Assembly: GCF_014202345.1 (NCBI RefSeq)
Contig: NZ_JACHGO010000001.1
Span: forward strand, 186,001 to 250,000
Origin: Desulfovibrio intestinalis
Lineage (GTDB): Bacteria > Desulfobacterota > Desulfovibrionia > Desulfovibrionales > Desulfovibrionaceae
Direction: 5' to 3'
DNA: 64,000 bases
Below the pieces are notes generated by a model. It saw only the letters and a program-made list of their open reading frames with translations. It did not search any database and was not told the DNA's origin. This document shows positions 7,322 to 16,983 of this stretch, piece by piece (position 1 is the first letter of the stretch; every line of letters begins with the position of its first letter). The translations under genes and the position numbers were made by a program.

Positions 7322-8881
7322 ATGAAACATCCTGAAAATATTGAAAAAATTACCCACCATGCCACGGCGTCCCACTCTGTTCCCCCCGATCAGAGTGGGC
7401 GCTCTTCAAGCGCGCAGATCATGTCATCTGCCCACATGCACGTGGCAAAAGGGGAGGCCATGCAAGGACACCCTCACCATCGGCTACCCTTGAGCGGGCG
7501 CTTTCTTGTTCCACATAGCAGGAACATGGAAGGCCCGCACCGCTTCTATGCCCGGGAAGGAGTGGATCCCTTACGCGAAGCCTTTGAGGCCAAGATTACT
7601 GTGCACCCCGGTATGGGAGGAAAGCCCGTTGCCAGAGAAAGGCAGTCTGACCTCATAGACGCGCTGACTGTCAGGGAGTCAGCGGGCAAGCGCATGGCCT
7701 ATATTCATGTTCCCTTCTGCAAGATGCGTTGCCTCTATTGCAGCTTTTTTCAGGAAAAATACCAGCCGGAACAAAGCGCAGTCTACACGGACGCCCTCAT
7801 TGCAGAGCTGGGTATCTGGCAGGGCCGGGCCATTCAGGAGGCCACACCCCTTCACGCAGTGTATCTTGGCGGTGGAACGCCTACAGCCTTGGCTCCACAT
7901 GATCTGGGCCGTCTTCTGTCCGCCGTGCGAAGCCGCCTGCCTCTTGCCAACGACTGCGAAATCACAGTTGAGGGCAGCGTGGCCGACCTTGACGAGGCCC
8001 TTATCGAGGCCGCGCTGGAAAATGGGGCCAACCGCTTTTCACTTGGCGTGCAAACCTTTGAAACCAGCATTCGGCGTGCGATGGGGCGCCGCAGTTCTCG
8101 CGAGGATATGGCGCGCGCCATCAACCGGTTGCAGTCCTATGACCAGGCATCTGTAGTTATAGACCTCATCTATGGTTTGCCCGACCAGGATATGGAGGTG
8201 TGGCAAAACGACCTGCGCACTGCCCATTCCCTGAATCTGGACGGCCTTGATTGCTATCAGCTTGGCGTACACAAGGATTCACTTCTGCAAAAATCCATTG
8301 AGCGCGGCAGCGTTTCTCCCGCAGCCAGTTCGGCATTTCAGGGCGGTATGTACGCGGCTCAGTCGCGCTTTTTCGAGGACGCTCAATACCGCAGGCTCTC
8401 CATAAGTCACTGGGGGCGCACCCCCCGCGAACGCAATCTGTACAATACCTACACCAAGGCCGGGGTTGACTGCCTGGGCTTCGGCCCCGGTGCGGGCGGT
8501 AATCTGCACGGCCATATGACCTACAACCAGCCTGACTATAAAGCGTGGCTCGGGCAGGTGCAGCAGGGCGTCAAGCCCATAGCTATGATGATGGCCCCTT
8601 TAGAGAAGCACCGTCTGAACAAGGCTCTTGGTAGCGGTCTGGAGCAGGGCGTGCTTGATCTTGCCAGCCTTGAAGACCTTTGCGCAACGCAAAAATATGC
8701 AAAACTTGAAGCGCCTAAAAGCCTGCGGACTCTGCTTGAACCGCTGTTGCAGCAGTGGGAGCGGGCTGGATTGCTGGTTTCCGGCGGTACATCTTGCAGG
8801 CTCACTGTGGCCGGACAGTTTTGGTACATTAATATGACCCAATTACTTATCGAGTACATTGATGAAAAAGTTGCACAGTAA
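7322..8881 (+). CDS. hutW: HutW/ChuW-type radical SAM haem-utilisation protein
   Basis: A 519-residue cytoplasmic radical SAM enzyme of the HemN-like group. The cluster motif CKMRCLYCSF (about residues 136-145) holds the three cysteines for the 4Fe-4S cluster, and LGGGTPTAL follows as the SAM-binding glycine stretch. The lead-in, with VHPGMGGKPV and GKRMAYIHVPFC, is typical of ChuW/HutW, which open the haem ring under anoxia, rather than of HemN coproporphyrinogen dehydrogenase. The first 50 residues are His/Ser-rich and may be a haem-binding or wrongly extended part; an alternative ATG lies at 7460. Divergent from a metalloregulator and matched by hutX at 43.8 kb. Confidence 0.85.
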   Translation: MKHPENIEKITHHATASHSVPPDQSGRSSSAQIMSSAHMHVAKGEAMQGHPHHRLPLSGRFLVPHSRNMEGPHRFYAREGVDPLREAFEAKITVHPGMGGKPVARERQSDLIDALTVRESAGKRMAYIHVPFCKMRCLYCSFFQEKYQPEQSAVYTDALIAELGIWQGRAIQEATPLHAVYLGGGTPTALAPHDLGRLLSAVRSRLPLANDCEITVEGSVADLDEALIEAALENGANRFSLGVQTFETSIRRAMGRRSSREDMARAINRLQSYDQASVVIDLIYGLPDQDMEVWQNDLRTAHSLNLDGLDCYQLGVHKDSLLQKSIERGSVSPAASSAFQGGMYAAQSRFFEDAQYRRLSISHWGRTPRERNLYNTYTKAGVDCLGFGPGAGGNLHGHMTYNQPDYKAWLGQVQQGVKPIAMMMAPLEKHRLNKALGSGLEQGVLDLASLEDLCATQKYAKLEAPKSLRTLLEPLLQQWERAGLLVSGGTSCRLTVAGQFWYINMTQLLIEYIDEKVAQ

Positions 8882-8980
8882 TCTGAAGTGCTGTTGATGC
8901 TGAAGCCGTGCCTGTGTCTTTAAGCGAGTGCAACCACAAAAACGGCTATGAAATTACCTGTAGTAACTTATGGAGGAGCT

Positions 8981-9184
8981 ATGTTTTCCATCAAAAGCGT
9001 AAAAAGTTTTCTTGAGGATGAAAGTGGAGTGACAGCTATTGAATACGGCATTCTTGCTGCCGCAATGGCTGCAGCAGTGGGCTATATCTTCAGTTCTGAC
9101 GGAGCTTTTATTTCTGCCCTGCGGAACAAGTTTCAGGACATTGCCACGGACATCACCGATGCCGGAACCGGGGTCAAGCACTAG
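8981..9184 (+). CDS. flp: Flp-type major pilin of the Tad system
   Basis: The 67-residue prepilin has a short leader ending in glycine, MFSIKSVKSFLEDESG, followed by VTAIEYGILAAAMAAAVGYI, the Flp hydrophobic segment with the conserved Glu5-Tyr6 pair. Cleavage after G16 by the A24 peptidase encoded next is expected. The ATG at 8981 was chosen over one 33 bases upstream because GGAGG lies four bases before it and the leader length fits. First gene of the Tad operon; its product is the pilus shaft. Confidence 0.93.
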   Translation: MFSIKSVKSFLEDESGVTAIEYGILAAAMAAAVGYIFSSDGAFISALRNKFQDIATDITDAGTGVKH

Positions 9185-9428
9185 TATTACTGCCATTATT
9201 TGTAAGGCGGCCGGGCCGGATTGGACCACAAGCCAGCATTGCCAGTTCTTTGGTCTGGCTCTGGCCAGAAGATAACTTTGGAAGACAGGCGCGGCTTGAG
9301 TGGATTCGGGGGCGAATTCCGCAAAGGACAGCAAATGGTTCATGCCGCAGGCGCTGTCTTGTCAGAAAAGCTGCAGCGGTTCAGCGGGGGCTGACCCGAA
9401 TGTGAGCTTGGGTACGGGGAACACGCCA

Positions 9429-9977
9429 ATGATCGGCATATGTCCTGTTGTTGCATGGTTTGTTGTTGCGTTTGTGGGGATGGCGGCAGGATGTGACCTG
9501 TTCTGCCGTCGTATCCCTAACAGGATGATTTTGCTGGTGCTTCTTTTATGGATCGCTGCACTGCTTTGGGCGGGGGCCATCAAAGGAGTGGCGATATGGA
9601 ATGCAGCCCAGATAGCCGTGGGGGGCGGCTGGGCCTTGGGGGTTTTGTGCGGTGGCTATGTGCTCTTTTGCAAGAGGCTGGTCGGCGCCGGGGATGTAAA
9701 GCTTGCCTCCGTACTGTGCCTTTGGGCTGGCAACGAGGCCGCGCTCTTCATATTCGCAACTTCCATTATGGGTGGGATATTTGTTTTGCAATTGTCGCTA
9801 CTGCGACAGGTAGAAACAGTTTTTTTCAATCTTGTATCCAGAACAGCACTGCTTGTTCCACAGCGTTGGCGGATATGTGGCGGTGCAGCATCAAAATTTG
9901 AAAAAGACGGTATTCCATACGGACCAGCTATCGCATTTGGGTTCATAGTGTCCGTAGCAAAAATATTATTCGCATAA
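9429..9977 (+). CDS. tadV: TadV/CpaA-type prepilin peptidase (A24 aspartic protease)
   Basis: A 182-residue inner membrane protease with about five hydrophobic segments. The two catalytic aspartates are visible in GCDLFCRRIPNRM (near residue 20) and GAGDVKLASV (the GxGD motif, near residue 89). It cleaves Flp and the pseudopilins TadE/TadF. The frame stays open back to 9300, but the start at 9429 puts the first membrane helix at the N-terminus as in other CpaA proteins. A 244-base gap after flp contains no other gene. A second, different A24 peptidase lies at 40 kb. Confidence 0.88.
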   Translation: MIGICPVVAWFVVAFVGMAAGCDLFCRRIPNRMILLVLLLWIAALLWAGAIKGVAIWNAAQIAVGGGWALGVLCGGYVLFCKRLVGAGDVKLASVLCLWAGNEAALFIFATSIMGGIFVLQLSLLRQVETVFFNLVSRTALLVPQRWRICGGAASKFEKDGIPYGPAIAFGFIVSVAKILFA

Positions 9978-10010
9978 GTTCTTTTTATAGCAGTAAAGGA
10001 TGTTCAAGCC

Positions 10011-10940
10011 ATGAAGCTGAAAACTTCATCAGTGGTTTTGCTGATATTTGCCATATCGCTGGCAGGCATGACGGCCCTGGTAGCCCGTGCTTTGCTCAGT
10101 CCGGCAAGCCCAAAAGTGAGCGCTCAGGTTCAGGACGCGCCAAAACCCAAGCCTGTTTTTGCGCTTGTGGCTGCCAAAAAGCTGCTGCCGGGAGATTTTT
10201 TGGACGGTGCATCCGTAGAGTGGAACGAGGTTCTGCCGTCAGAAAACAGGGCCGGACTCATACTGGAATCAGATGTGAGCAAGCGCAGGCAACATGAAAG
10301 TTTTCTCTTTGGGGCCACCGTGCGCGAAGTTGTGGAAGAAGGCGCGCCTCTTGTGGGTGGTGTTTTGCTCCGTCCGGGTGAACCCGGGTTTATTGCCGCG
10401 GTTCTTGCACCGGGCATGCGCGCGGTTTCCATCCCGGTTTCAGCTGTAACCAGCAATGCCGGACTGGTCAGCGCCGGAGACTGGGTAGACGTGATTCTGA
10501 GTGTGGAAAAGGACGAAGCCAGAGATCTTGCCTCCAAGGGCAATAACCAGAGCATGCACTCTTTTCTGGCCGCTCAGACCATTCTGCGCCAGGTGCGCGT
10601 GCTGGCGCTGAACAGCAGTACTGACGGCATCAGTCCTGCCCTTCAGGTGCAGGAAGAACAGGCCTCAAAGAAGTCAGGTCAGCCCGCCCGCCGTGTGGTT
10701 TACGAAACCATCACGCTTGAAGTGACCCCCAAGGATGCCGAACATCTGGCAGTGAGCCGCGAGGCCGGGTCATTGCAGGTAGCACTGCGCGGGGTCAAGG
10801 AAAGGGGCGTGCAAGTGGTGCAAGTGCCAGCTGTCAGTCCTACTACGCGGCTTCGCGATACCACGGCTGTCTTTACAGGCAAGACAGACAAGAGGGTTCA
10901 GACATTTCATGGCAGCAAGGTTGGGGCGGTGAATTTTTAG
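10011..10940 (+). CDS. cpaB: CpaB/RcpC, Tad pilus periplasmic assembly protein
   Basis: The 309-residue protein has one N-terminal membrane segment and then a SAF/BMA domain: FALVAAKKLLPGDFLDGASV and GMRAVSIPVSAVTSNAGLVSAGDWVDVIL, which match the CpaB core. It is anchored in the inner membrane with the domain in the periplasm, where it is thought to work with the secretin. AAGGATG precedes the start by eight bases. It lies between the prepilin peptidase and the secretin, the standard Tad order. Confidence 0.9.
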   Translation: MKLKTSSVVLLIFAISLAGMTALVARALLSPASPKVSAQVQDAPKPKPVFALVAAKKLLPGDFLDGASVEWNEVLPSENRAGLILESDVSKRRQHESFLFGATVREVVEEGAPLVGGVLLRPGEPGFIAAVLAPGMRAVSIPVSAVTSNAGLVSAGDWVDVILSVEKDEARDLASKGNNQSMHSFLAAQTILRQVRVLALNSSTDGISPALQVQEEQASKKSGQPARRVVYETITLEVTPKDAEHLAVSREAGSLQVALRGVKERGVQVVQVPAVSPTTRLRDTTAVFTGKTDKRVQTFHGSKVGAVNF

Positions 10941-10985
10941 CGCCGGGACGCCGGATTCAGAACCATATATCGAAACAAAGAGTGA

Positions 10986-12521
10986 ATGATGCGTAGCTTG
11001 GATATTTACTGGTCAACCTTGCGGATTGTGGCCACGGTAGCCGTTTCGTGGATTCTGGTATTTGCCATGAGCGGGCACGGAATGGCGGCGGAACAGGGAA
11101 AACCGGCTTCGGACCAGCAAAAGACGGCTGTGGAGCTTAAAGGCGAAAATACGCGCCTGCCGCGGTCTTTGACTACCGTTAGGGAAACCGGAACCATTAA
11201 ACTGTATGTGCGTGAAGGCTCCATGCTCAATCTGCCCCGGCCCGCAGCGCAGGTACTGGTGGCGGCTCCGGGTATAGCCACGTTCCAGATGCCCACGCCC
11301 AACAGCGTCTTTTTGATGGGCGAGCAGGTGGGCAGAACCACATTTTATGCCCTTGACGAGGCTGGCGGCGTTATAGCGGCCATCAATGTGGTTGTGGAAT
11401 ATAATCTGAAAAAACTGGCTGAAGAGATTTCAAGCGCTGTTCCCGGAGCCAGGGTGCGTCTGGAACCCACCCTGAGCAATCTCATGATCGTACGCGGCAA
11501 TGTCAAAACCGCTTTGGACGCCAAACGTGTTATCGAACTGGTGGAAACCTACCTTGAAGCCAACTCCACCAAGAGCGTCAGCGGCGAATCGGCAGGCGGA
11601 GGCGGTGGCGGCGGTGGGGGAGGAGGCGGCGGTGGCGGCAGCTCCAAGAGCAGCAACACTCGCGTCGTTAACCAGCTCAGCGTTGAAATATCCTCTCAGG
11701 TAAACATTCAGGTTCGCGTGGTTGAAGTTTCGCGCTCTCTTTCCCGCCAGATGGGTTTCAACTGGCGCGCCGTACTCAATACCATCAACGGGCCTTTGTA
11801 TTTCGGCAGCGGTAACGCAACCAATCTAGCCAATGTGGCAGGAACCAAGGCTGGTCTTTCCGGCTACATGCCCACATCTGGCGGTGTTGTTGGCGGGGCA
11901 ATGAACCTTGGCACCTTTACGGTGAGCGGGCTTATTTCAGCTCTGGCCGAAGAAGGTTTTGCCACCCTGCTGGCAGAACCCAACCTCACGGCCATGTCCG
12001 GCGAGAGCGCGTCGTTCGCTGGCGGCGGTGAAGTGCCCGTGGTTATCGTAACGGGCAACAGCATCAGCATCGAATACAAATCCTACGGTGTTATTCTCAA
12101 GATGACGCCCACGGTTCTTTCACCACATCGCATCAGCCTGCATATCGCGCCTGAAATAAGCGAATTGACTGCCGAAGGTTCGGTGACGCTTGAGGGCGGC
12201 TCCACTATCCCGGCGCTTACGGTGCGCCGGGCCGAAACCACGGTAGAACTGGCCAGCGGCCAGAGTTTCGCTCTGGCGGGCATGTTGCGTTCCAACGCCT
12301 CCCAGCAGGTTTCAGGAGTGCCTGGCTTGCGCAGTATTCCGTTGCTCGGACGCCTGTTTGAGTACGAACAGACAGAAGTCAAAGACACAGAGCTGGTCAT
12401 TATTGTGACCGCCAATGTTGTGGATCCTGTGGCCTCCGGCATTCTGCAAACGCCGGGCAAGGGAATGAGCGCTGTGGACGCTTTTCAGCCCAAGCGCGCC
12501 GCCGTGGGCTACCTCTACTAA
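10986..12521 (+). CDS. rcpA: RcpA/CpaC, Tad secretin
   Basis: A 511-residue outer membrane secretin. After a signal segment (to about residue 35, ending GMAA) comes the N0-like domain with TIKLYVREGSMLNLPRPAAQVLVAAPG, a BON-like domain (residues 140-195), and the secretin channel domain with EEGFATLLAEPNLTAMSGE and VPGLRSIPLLGRLFEY, both signatures. An uninterrupted run of about fifteen glycines near residue 210 joins the periplasmic and channel parts; the run uses mixed GGN codons. It forms the outer membrane pore for the Flp pilus. Confidence 0.94.
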   Translation: MMRSLDIYWSTLRIVATVAVSWILVFAMSGHGMAAEQGKPASDQQKTAVELKGENTRLPRSLTTVRETGTIKLYVREGSMLNLPRPAAQVLVAAPGIATFQMPTPNSVFLMGEQVGRTTFYALDEAGGVIAAINVVVEYNLKKLAEEISSAVPGARVRLEPTLSNLMIVRGNVKTALDAKRVIELVETYLEANSTKSVSGESAGGGGGGGGGGGGGGGSSKSSNTRVVNQLSVEISSQVNIQVRVVEVSRSLSRQMGFNWRAVLNTINGPLYFGSGNATNLANVAGTKAGLSGYMPTSGGVVGGAMNLGTFTVSGLISALAEEGFATLLAEPNLTAMSGESASFAGGGEVPVVIVTGNSISIEYKSYGVILKMTPTVLSPHRISLHIAPEISELTAEGSVTLEGGSTIPALTVRRAETTVELASGQSFALAGMLRSNASQQVSGVPGLRSIPLLGRLFEYEQTEVKDTELVIIVTANVVDPVASGILQTPGKGMSAVDAFQPKRAAVGYLY

Positions 12522-12542
12522 AATCCAGCAGTGGAAAACGTA

Positions 12543-13253
12543 ATGCAAAAGCCAAGTTACATACACAGGATTATTTGCGCCAGCGGTCTGATACTTGCGT
12601 GCGCCCTGTATTCCGGGTGCGCTCTGGACCGTGTGGTGCACAAGGCCCGCGCCACCAACTTTCATGATGAAAGCTCCGATACGACCACGGTAGGGGTGCA
12701 GTCCAAGGGGGTCTACCTCAGGGTTGCTCCTGACGGAAACGGCTTTACGGCTCAATCCATTGAAGAGGCCAATGCCCTCCTTACAGAGCAGGGACCATTG
12801 CGGCGGCAGATTCTTACCATAGTGCCCCTGAGCCCCGCCGGAAAAATAATGGCTCCACGTCTGGCCCAGGCTTTGACCAGTGCCGGGGCAATGAATCCCC
12901 AGCTCGGCTCTTATGATGTGGCAGGTGGCGCAACCTCGTTGGCCGCACAGGATCTGGCCAATCAGCAACAGGGTTGGGATATTGAAATTGTTTCCGAAGC
13001 CCTGGTCGTACACGCGCAGGACACCACCATCGCCAAGCCGGACCTCTGGACGGTCAGCCCCTATTATGCCGTGGGCACACTGGGCAAGGCCAATGCAGCC
13101 AACCGTGCCCTCATGATGAGCGATCCGCGTGACATCCTGCGGCCCAGAAGCCTTGACCCGGCAGAGGGCAATGTTTCGGCAGCGGCTATCGAGCGTTACC
13201 AGAAGGGAGAAACGAGGGAACTTGTCGACATAAATTTTAGCGGGGATAAGTAG
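12543..13253 (+). CDS. cpaD: CpaD-like Tad pilus lipoprotein
   Basis: A 236-residue lipoprotein with signal peptide and lipobox LYSGC near residue 25. The rest is a CpaD/RcpB-type periplasmic domain, weakly conserved, with VYLRVAPDGNGFTAQSIEEAN and LTIVPLSPAGKIMAPRLAQAL. An in-frame GTG at 12531 is an alternative start; the ATG at 12543 is preferred because GGAAA stands before it. Its place between secretin and tadZ is that of cpaD. It probably helps the secretin to assemble or anchor. Confidence 0.75.
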   Translation: MQKPSYIHRIICASGLILACALYSGCALDRVVHKARATNFHDESSDTTTVGVQSKGVYLRVAPDGNGFTAQSIEEANALLTEQGPLRRQILTIVPLSPAGKIMAPRLAQALTSAGAMNPQLGSYDVAGGATSLAAQDLANQQQGWDIEIVSEALVVHAQDTTIAKPDLWTVSPYYAVGTLGKANAANRALMMSDPRDILRPRSLDPAEGNVSAAAIERYQKGETRELVDINFSGDK

Positions 13254-13258
13254 TTACA

Positions 13259-14485
13259 GTGAGCGATAGCGCATCTCTGAGTTCGGAAGGCATGAACAGC
13301 AACAGCGTGGCGGTTTTTTGCCAGCCCGCTGACGTGGACAGTTTTACCGATACTTTCAATCGGCTCGGCAGGGCGCTGAGCATCATCAAGGCTGGCGGTC
13401 CCCACGAGGCTACGGAATGGTGCGGCGAGTCCACGCCCCCGGCGGCCATATTCGTGAACATTGACGGGACTGCCCATCCTGTTCCTGCTCTGAACGATCT
13501 GGCTGCTGTGGCAGGGCCCGGATGCCGTCTGGTGGCTATGGGCAGTCGGCAGGATGTGAATTTGTACCGCAAGCTGCTTCAGGCCGGAATTTTTGACTAT
13601 CTGCTTACGCCTTCAAGCATGGGGCAGGTGTCGGAAATTCTCTCACGGGCTGATGAAGATGCATGGCTTGGCCAGCCGCAGGCCGAAAGCGTGCGCCTTG
13701 GCCAGACAGTCGCCCTGATTGGCGCTGTGGGCGGGGTAGGGGCGAGTACAGTTGTGACGGCTTTGGGGCAACACCTGGCCCATGCCTGCAAGATACCCAC
13801 GGTGCTTGTGGACTATGACCGCAGGGGCAGTAACCTGGCTCTTTCTTTGGGGCTTGAAGCCAATAGTGGTCTGGAGGGTATTCTCAGCGCGCCGGAAGTG
13901 GACCTTCGTCTTATCCAGCGCACCCTGCTTTCGCAGGAGGTTGAGGTGGGCAAGGGGCAGCGCCTGCATCTGCTGGCCCAGCGTCCCGGTCCTGAAAGTC
14001 ACGTGGACCCGGAGCTGGTGCTGCAACTGGGCGGCGCATTGTGCCAGCTTTTTTCCATGTCTGTATGGGACATTCCTTCACACAGGCCATCAGGCAGCGA
14101 TGAAATTCTTGAAAATGCCGACATTCGCGTTGTCCTGGTCGACTACACGCTGCAGAACGCAAGGGCGGCGCACATCCTGCTTTCCGATTTTGGTGATGAA
14201 AGCAGAGGGCAAAGACTTTTTCTGGTTGCCAACGCCGCCCGGCACGGCGACGCCCCGGCCATAAGCCGCTCGCAGTTTGAAGATTTTTTGAAGCGCAAGG
14301 TAGATGTTGAAATTCCTTATATGGGGAATGCGCTGGATAAGACCCTGTTGCAGGGCAGCCTCAACCTGGCGTCTCTGGCTGTTTTCAAAAGCGCTGTGGA
14401 AAAACTGGCCTGCGGCATTCTGGGATGGCCCGTGCCACTGGCGGCTCCCCGGCCCGGCTTTTTCCGTCGCTTGCTTAACCGCTAA
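13259..14485 (+). CDS. tadZ: TadZ/CpaE, ParA-like localisation ATPase of the Tad system
   Basis: The 408-residue protein has an N-terminal receiver-like domain without phosphorylation motif (about 1-130) and a C-terminal MinD/ParA-like domain. The nucleotide-binding loop near residue 154 reads GAVGGVGAST, lacking the first lysine of the KGGxGKT deviant Walker A, as in many CpaE proteins, so ATP hydrolysis may be poor. It marks the cell site for pilus assembly. Start is a GTG six bases after the previous stop; the preceding GGGGATAAG may serve as ribosome binding site. Confidence 0.85.
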   Translation: MSDSASLSSEGMNSNSVAVFCQPADVDSFTDTFNRLGRALSIIKAGGPHEATEWCGESTPPAAIFVNIDGTAHPVPALNDLAAVAGPGCRLVAMGSRQDVNLYRKLLQAGIFDYLLTPSSMGQVSEILSRADEDAWLGQPQAESVRLGQTVALIGAVGGVGASTVVTALGQHLAHACKIPTVLVDYDRRGSNLALSLGLEANSGLEGILSAPEVDLRLIQRTLLSQEVEVGKGQRLHLLAQRPGPESHVDPELVLQLGGALCQLFSMSVWDIPSHRPSGSDEILENADIRVVLVDYTLQNARAAHILLSDFGDESRGQRLFLVANAARHGDAPAISRSQFEDFLKRKVDVEIPYMGNALDKTLLQGSLNLASLAVFKSAVEKLACGILGWPVPLAAPRPGFFRRLLNR

Positions 14486-14505
14486 CCAGAAAGGGGGATA
14501 GTGCC

Positions 14506-15999
14506 ATGTTGCCAAGAAAAGCCGTTTCCGCTCCTGCTGCCAAACATATCGAAGCTGCACCCAACGCGGCATTTGCCCCTGCCCACAGGCCTGTTGCCGA
14601 TACGGAAAAAAGCGCTTTGTCTTCTGTGCGCGCCAAGCCCGGCGTATGCCCTGTGCTTGCCAATGCGCCAGTCATGAAGGGAACTGTCAGCACCAGCGGC
14701 TCACCTGCGCAGCGCAACACTGAGGCACAGGTAAAAAGCGTTTCCAAGGCGCAGGCACAGGCTGATTCTGCCGGGGCTAAGCTGCGGCGCATGATCCATG
14801 ACGAGGTTTTCAGCCAGATTGACCCCATCAAGGCGGCCACCACCAGCCGGGAAAACCTGAAAACGCAGATTTCGTCGCTGATCAGAAGCATCTGCGATGC
14901 AAACCGTTTGCAACTGACAGGACAGGAAGAGGAAAGCGTCGCAGGCCAGATGCTTGACGAAATGCTTGGTGTTGGCCCCATCGAGCCCCTGCTGGCCGAC
15001 GATACGGTCAACGATATTCTGGTCAACGGCTGCGGCCAGATTTTTGTAGAACGCTTTGGCAAGCTGGAGCTTTCGTCTGTGACTTTTATTGATGAAGAGC
15101 ACGTGTTCAACACGGCCCAGCGCATTGCGGCCAGGGTGGGGCGGCGCATAGACGAAGCTAATCCGATGGTGGACGCCCGCCTTCAGGACGGCAGCCGCGT
15201 CAACGTCATCACCCATCCCCTGGCCCTGGACGGAACCACCATTTCCATACGTAAATTTTCGCGGCGCAAGCTCACCCTTGAAGCTCTGGCAGACGGGGGA
15301 GCCTTGTCGCACGAAATGGTGGAACTGCTCAGGCGGGCAATGGAAGCCAAGCTGAACATCATCGTTTCGGGCGGTACTGGCGCTGGTAAAACAACCCTGC
15401 TCAACGCCCTTTCATTCAAGATCAGCCCCAGCGACCGCGTCATCACCATCGAAGACGCGGCGGAACTGCAATTGCAGCAGGAGCATGTGGTGCGCCTTGA
15501 AACGCGGCCTGAAAGCATTGAAGGCGGCGGACAGATAAATCAGCGCGACCTGATGCGCAACGCTCTGCGCATGCGGCCTGACCGCATCATACTGGGCGAA
15601 GTGCGCGGTGGCGAATGCTTTGACATGCTGCAAGCTATGAACACGGGGCATGATGGTTCCCTGTGCACCGTGCACGCCAACACGCCCCGGGACGCCGTTA
15701 TGCGCCTTGAAAATATGGTGCTGATGGCCAACATGCAGTTGCCCCTGCCCGCTATTCGCCGACAGCTTGCGGGCGCAGTTGATCTTATAGTGCAGATCGA
15801 GCGCATGCGTGATGGTGCGCGCAGGGTTGTTTCCATTGTCGAGATATGCGGCATGGAAGAGGAAGTCATACAGACGCAGGAGCTGTTCAGCTTTCGCACC
15901 CATTCCATCGGAACATCCGGCAATGTCATCGGGGAGTTTTTAGGTAGCGGGCTGCGCCCCAGATTCTATACGGAAAAAAGCCATCTCTTTGAGGCATAG
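14506..15999 (+). CDS. tadA: TadA/CpaF secretion ATPase
   Basis: A 497-residue hexameric ATPase of the VirB11/GspE superfamily that powers Flp pilus extension and retraction. The Walker A motif is [11 protein letters not shown] near residue 289; [11 protein letters not shown] gives the Asp box/Walker B region and [17 protein letters not shown] the His box. The first 100 residues are low-complexity and not part of the usual core. AAGGGGG precedes the ATG by eight bases. The stop overlaps by position with the ribosome binding site of tadB. Confidence 0.96.
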   Translation: MLPRKAVSAPAAKHIEAAPNAAFAPAHRPVADTEKSALSSVRAKPGVCPVLANAPVMKGTVSTSGSPAQRNTEAQVKSVSKAQAQADSAGAKLRRMIHDEVFSQIDPIKAATTSRENLKTQISSLIRSICDANRLQLTGQEEESVAGQMLDEMLGVGPIEPLLADDTVNDILVNGCGQIFVERFGKLELSSVTFIDEEHVFNTAQRIAARVGRRIDEANPMVDARLQDGSRVNVITHPLALDGTTISIRKFSRRKLTLEALADGGALSHEMVELLRRAMEAKLNIIVSGGTGAGKTTLLNALSFKISPSDRVITIEDAAELQLQQEHVVRLETRPESIEGGGQINQRDLMRNALRMRPDRIILGEVRGGECFDMLQAMNTGHDGSLCTVHANTPRDAVMRLENMVLMANMQLPLPAIRRQLAGAVDLIVQIERMRDGARRVVSIVEICGMEEEVIQTQELFSFRTHSIGTSGNVIGEFLGSGLRPRFYTEKSHLFEA

Positions 16000-16000
16000 C

Positions 16001-16975
16001 ATGCTGAATCTGCTTACCCTGCTGATATTTTTTCTGGTCTTTGTAGGCGTGTACACCGTGCGCGCCTTCAGCCGAAAGAAACTGCGCGAAGAGGCCATTG
16101 CTGAAAGAATGCAGCGCCTTGAGCAGCAGATTGCGCGGGAATGCCCGGCGATGGAAGAAAAAAGCGATGAATCCATCTCTATAGAAGCCGAAGGCTCTTC
16201 TTCCCGTTTTCCTGCCTTGGGGCGTTTGTACTACGGCACATTGAAGAACATCAACAGCTTGGGCTGGTCGGCAACCTTGCGCTTGCGCCTGCTGGTTACG
16301 GCTGTTCTTTCTCTGGTCTTTGGCGCTGTTGTGGGCCGCATGACTCCCGCCCCGTTGCTTGTGACGCTGGTTGGCGGGGTGGTTGTTTTTGTGGCGGTTT
16401 GCCTTGTGGTCTATCAAAGAGCCATGAGTGTCCACATCGCCGCTCTGGGGCGCGCCCTGCCAGAAGTTATTGATTCCATAGCACGTATCTGCCGTTCCGG
16501 TGTGCCCGTGCAAAGTTCCTTTGTCATTGCCGCTGAAGAACTGCGCGGCCCCCTGTCGACGGAACTGCAAGCTCTGGATCAATGGCTCAAGCTGGGCGTG
16601 CCCTTGCGGCAGGTGCTGCAGGAATCCGCCCGCCGGGTTCCGCTGCGGGAATACCGCTTTTTTGCGGTCATTCTCATGATCAGCCAGGAGTCGGGGGGCC
16701 GCCTTGCGGAAACACTCGAACGGCTGGCTTCGACCTTACGTTCGAGAGCGGAACTGGCACTCAAGGTACAGGCCAAAACGTCCGAAGCCCGCGCTTCCAT
16801 CAAGATCGTTGCCATGCTTGTTCCCGGCGTGCTGGCATATATGTATATGAGCGCGCCGCAGGATTTTCATTTTCTGTTCAGCGATCCCTCAGGCATCAAG
16901 GTGCTGTGCTATTCGGCGGCAAGCGTGCTGTCCGGCCTGGGCATAACCTGGCTTATGGTCAGGCGCATACAGTAG
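16001..16975 (+). CDS. tadB: TadB, Tad inner membrane platform protein
   Basis: A 324-residue inner membrane protein of the GspF type. The N-terminal helix is followed by a charged cytoplasmic stretch, paired hydrophobic segments at about 95-145, the GspF domain (RALPEVIDSIARICRSGVPV, then FAVILMISQESGGRLAETLERL) and a C-terminal membrane segment. With TadC it forms the platform on which TadA acts. The ATG at 16001, just after the tadA stop, has GAGG six bases before it and was preferred to a TTG at 15989. Confidence 0.93.
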   Translation: MLNLLTLLIFFLVFVGVYTVRAFSRKKLREEAIAERMQRLEQQIARECPAMEEKSDESISIEAEGSSSRFPALGRLYYGTLKNINSLGWSATLRLRLLVTAVLSLVFGAVVGRMTPAPLLVTLVGGVVVFVAVCLVVYQRAMSVHIAALGRALPEVIDSIARICRSGVPVQSSFVIAAEELRGPLSTELQALDQWLKLGVPLRQVLQESARRVPLREYRFFAVILMISQESGGRLAETLERLASTLRSRAELALKVQAKTSEARASIKIVAMLVPGVLAYMYMSAPQDFHFLFSDPSGIKVLCYSAASVLSGLGITWLMVRRIQ

Positions 16976-16983
16976 GTGCGTAT

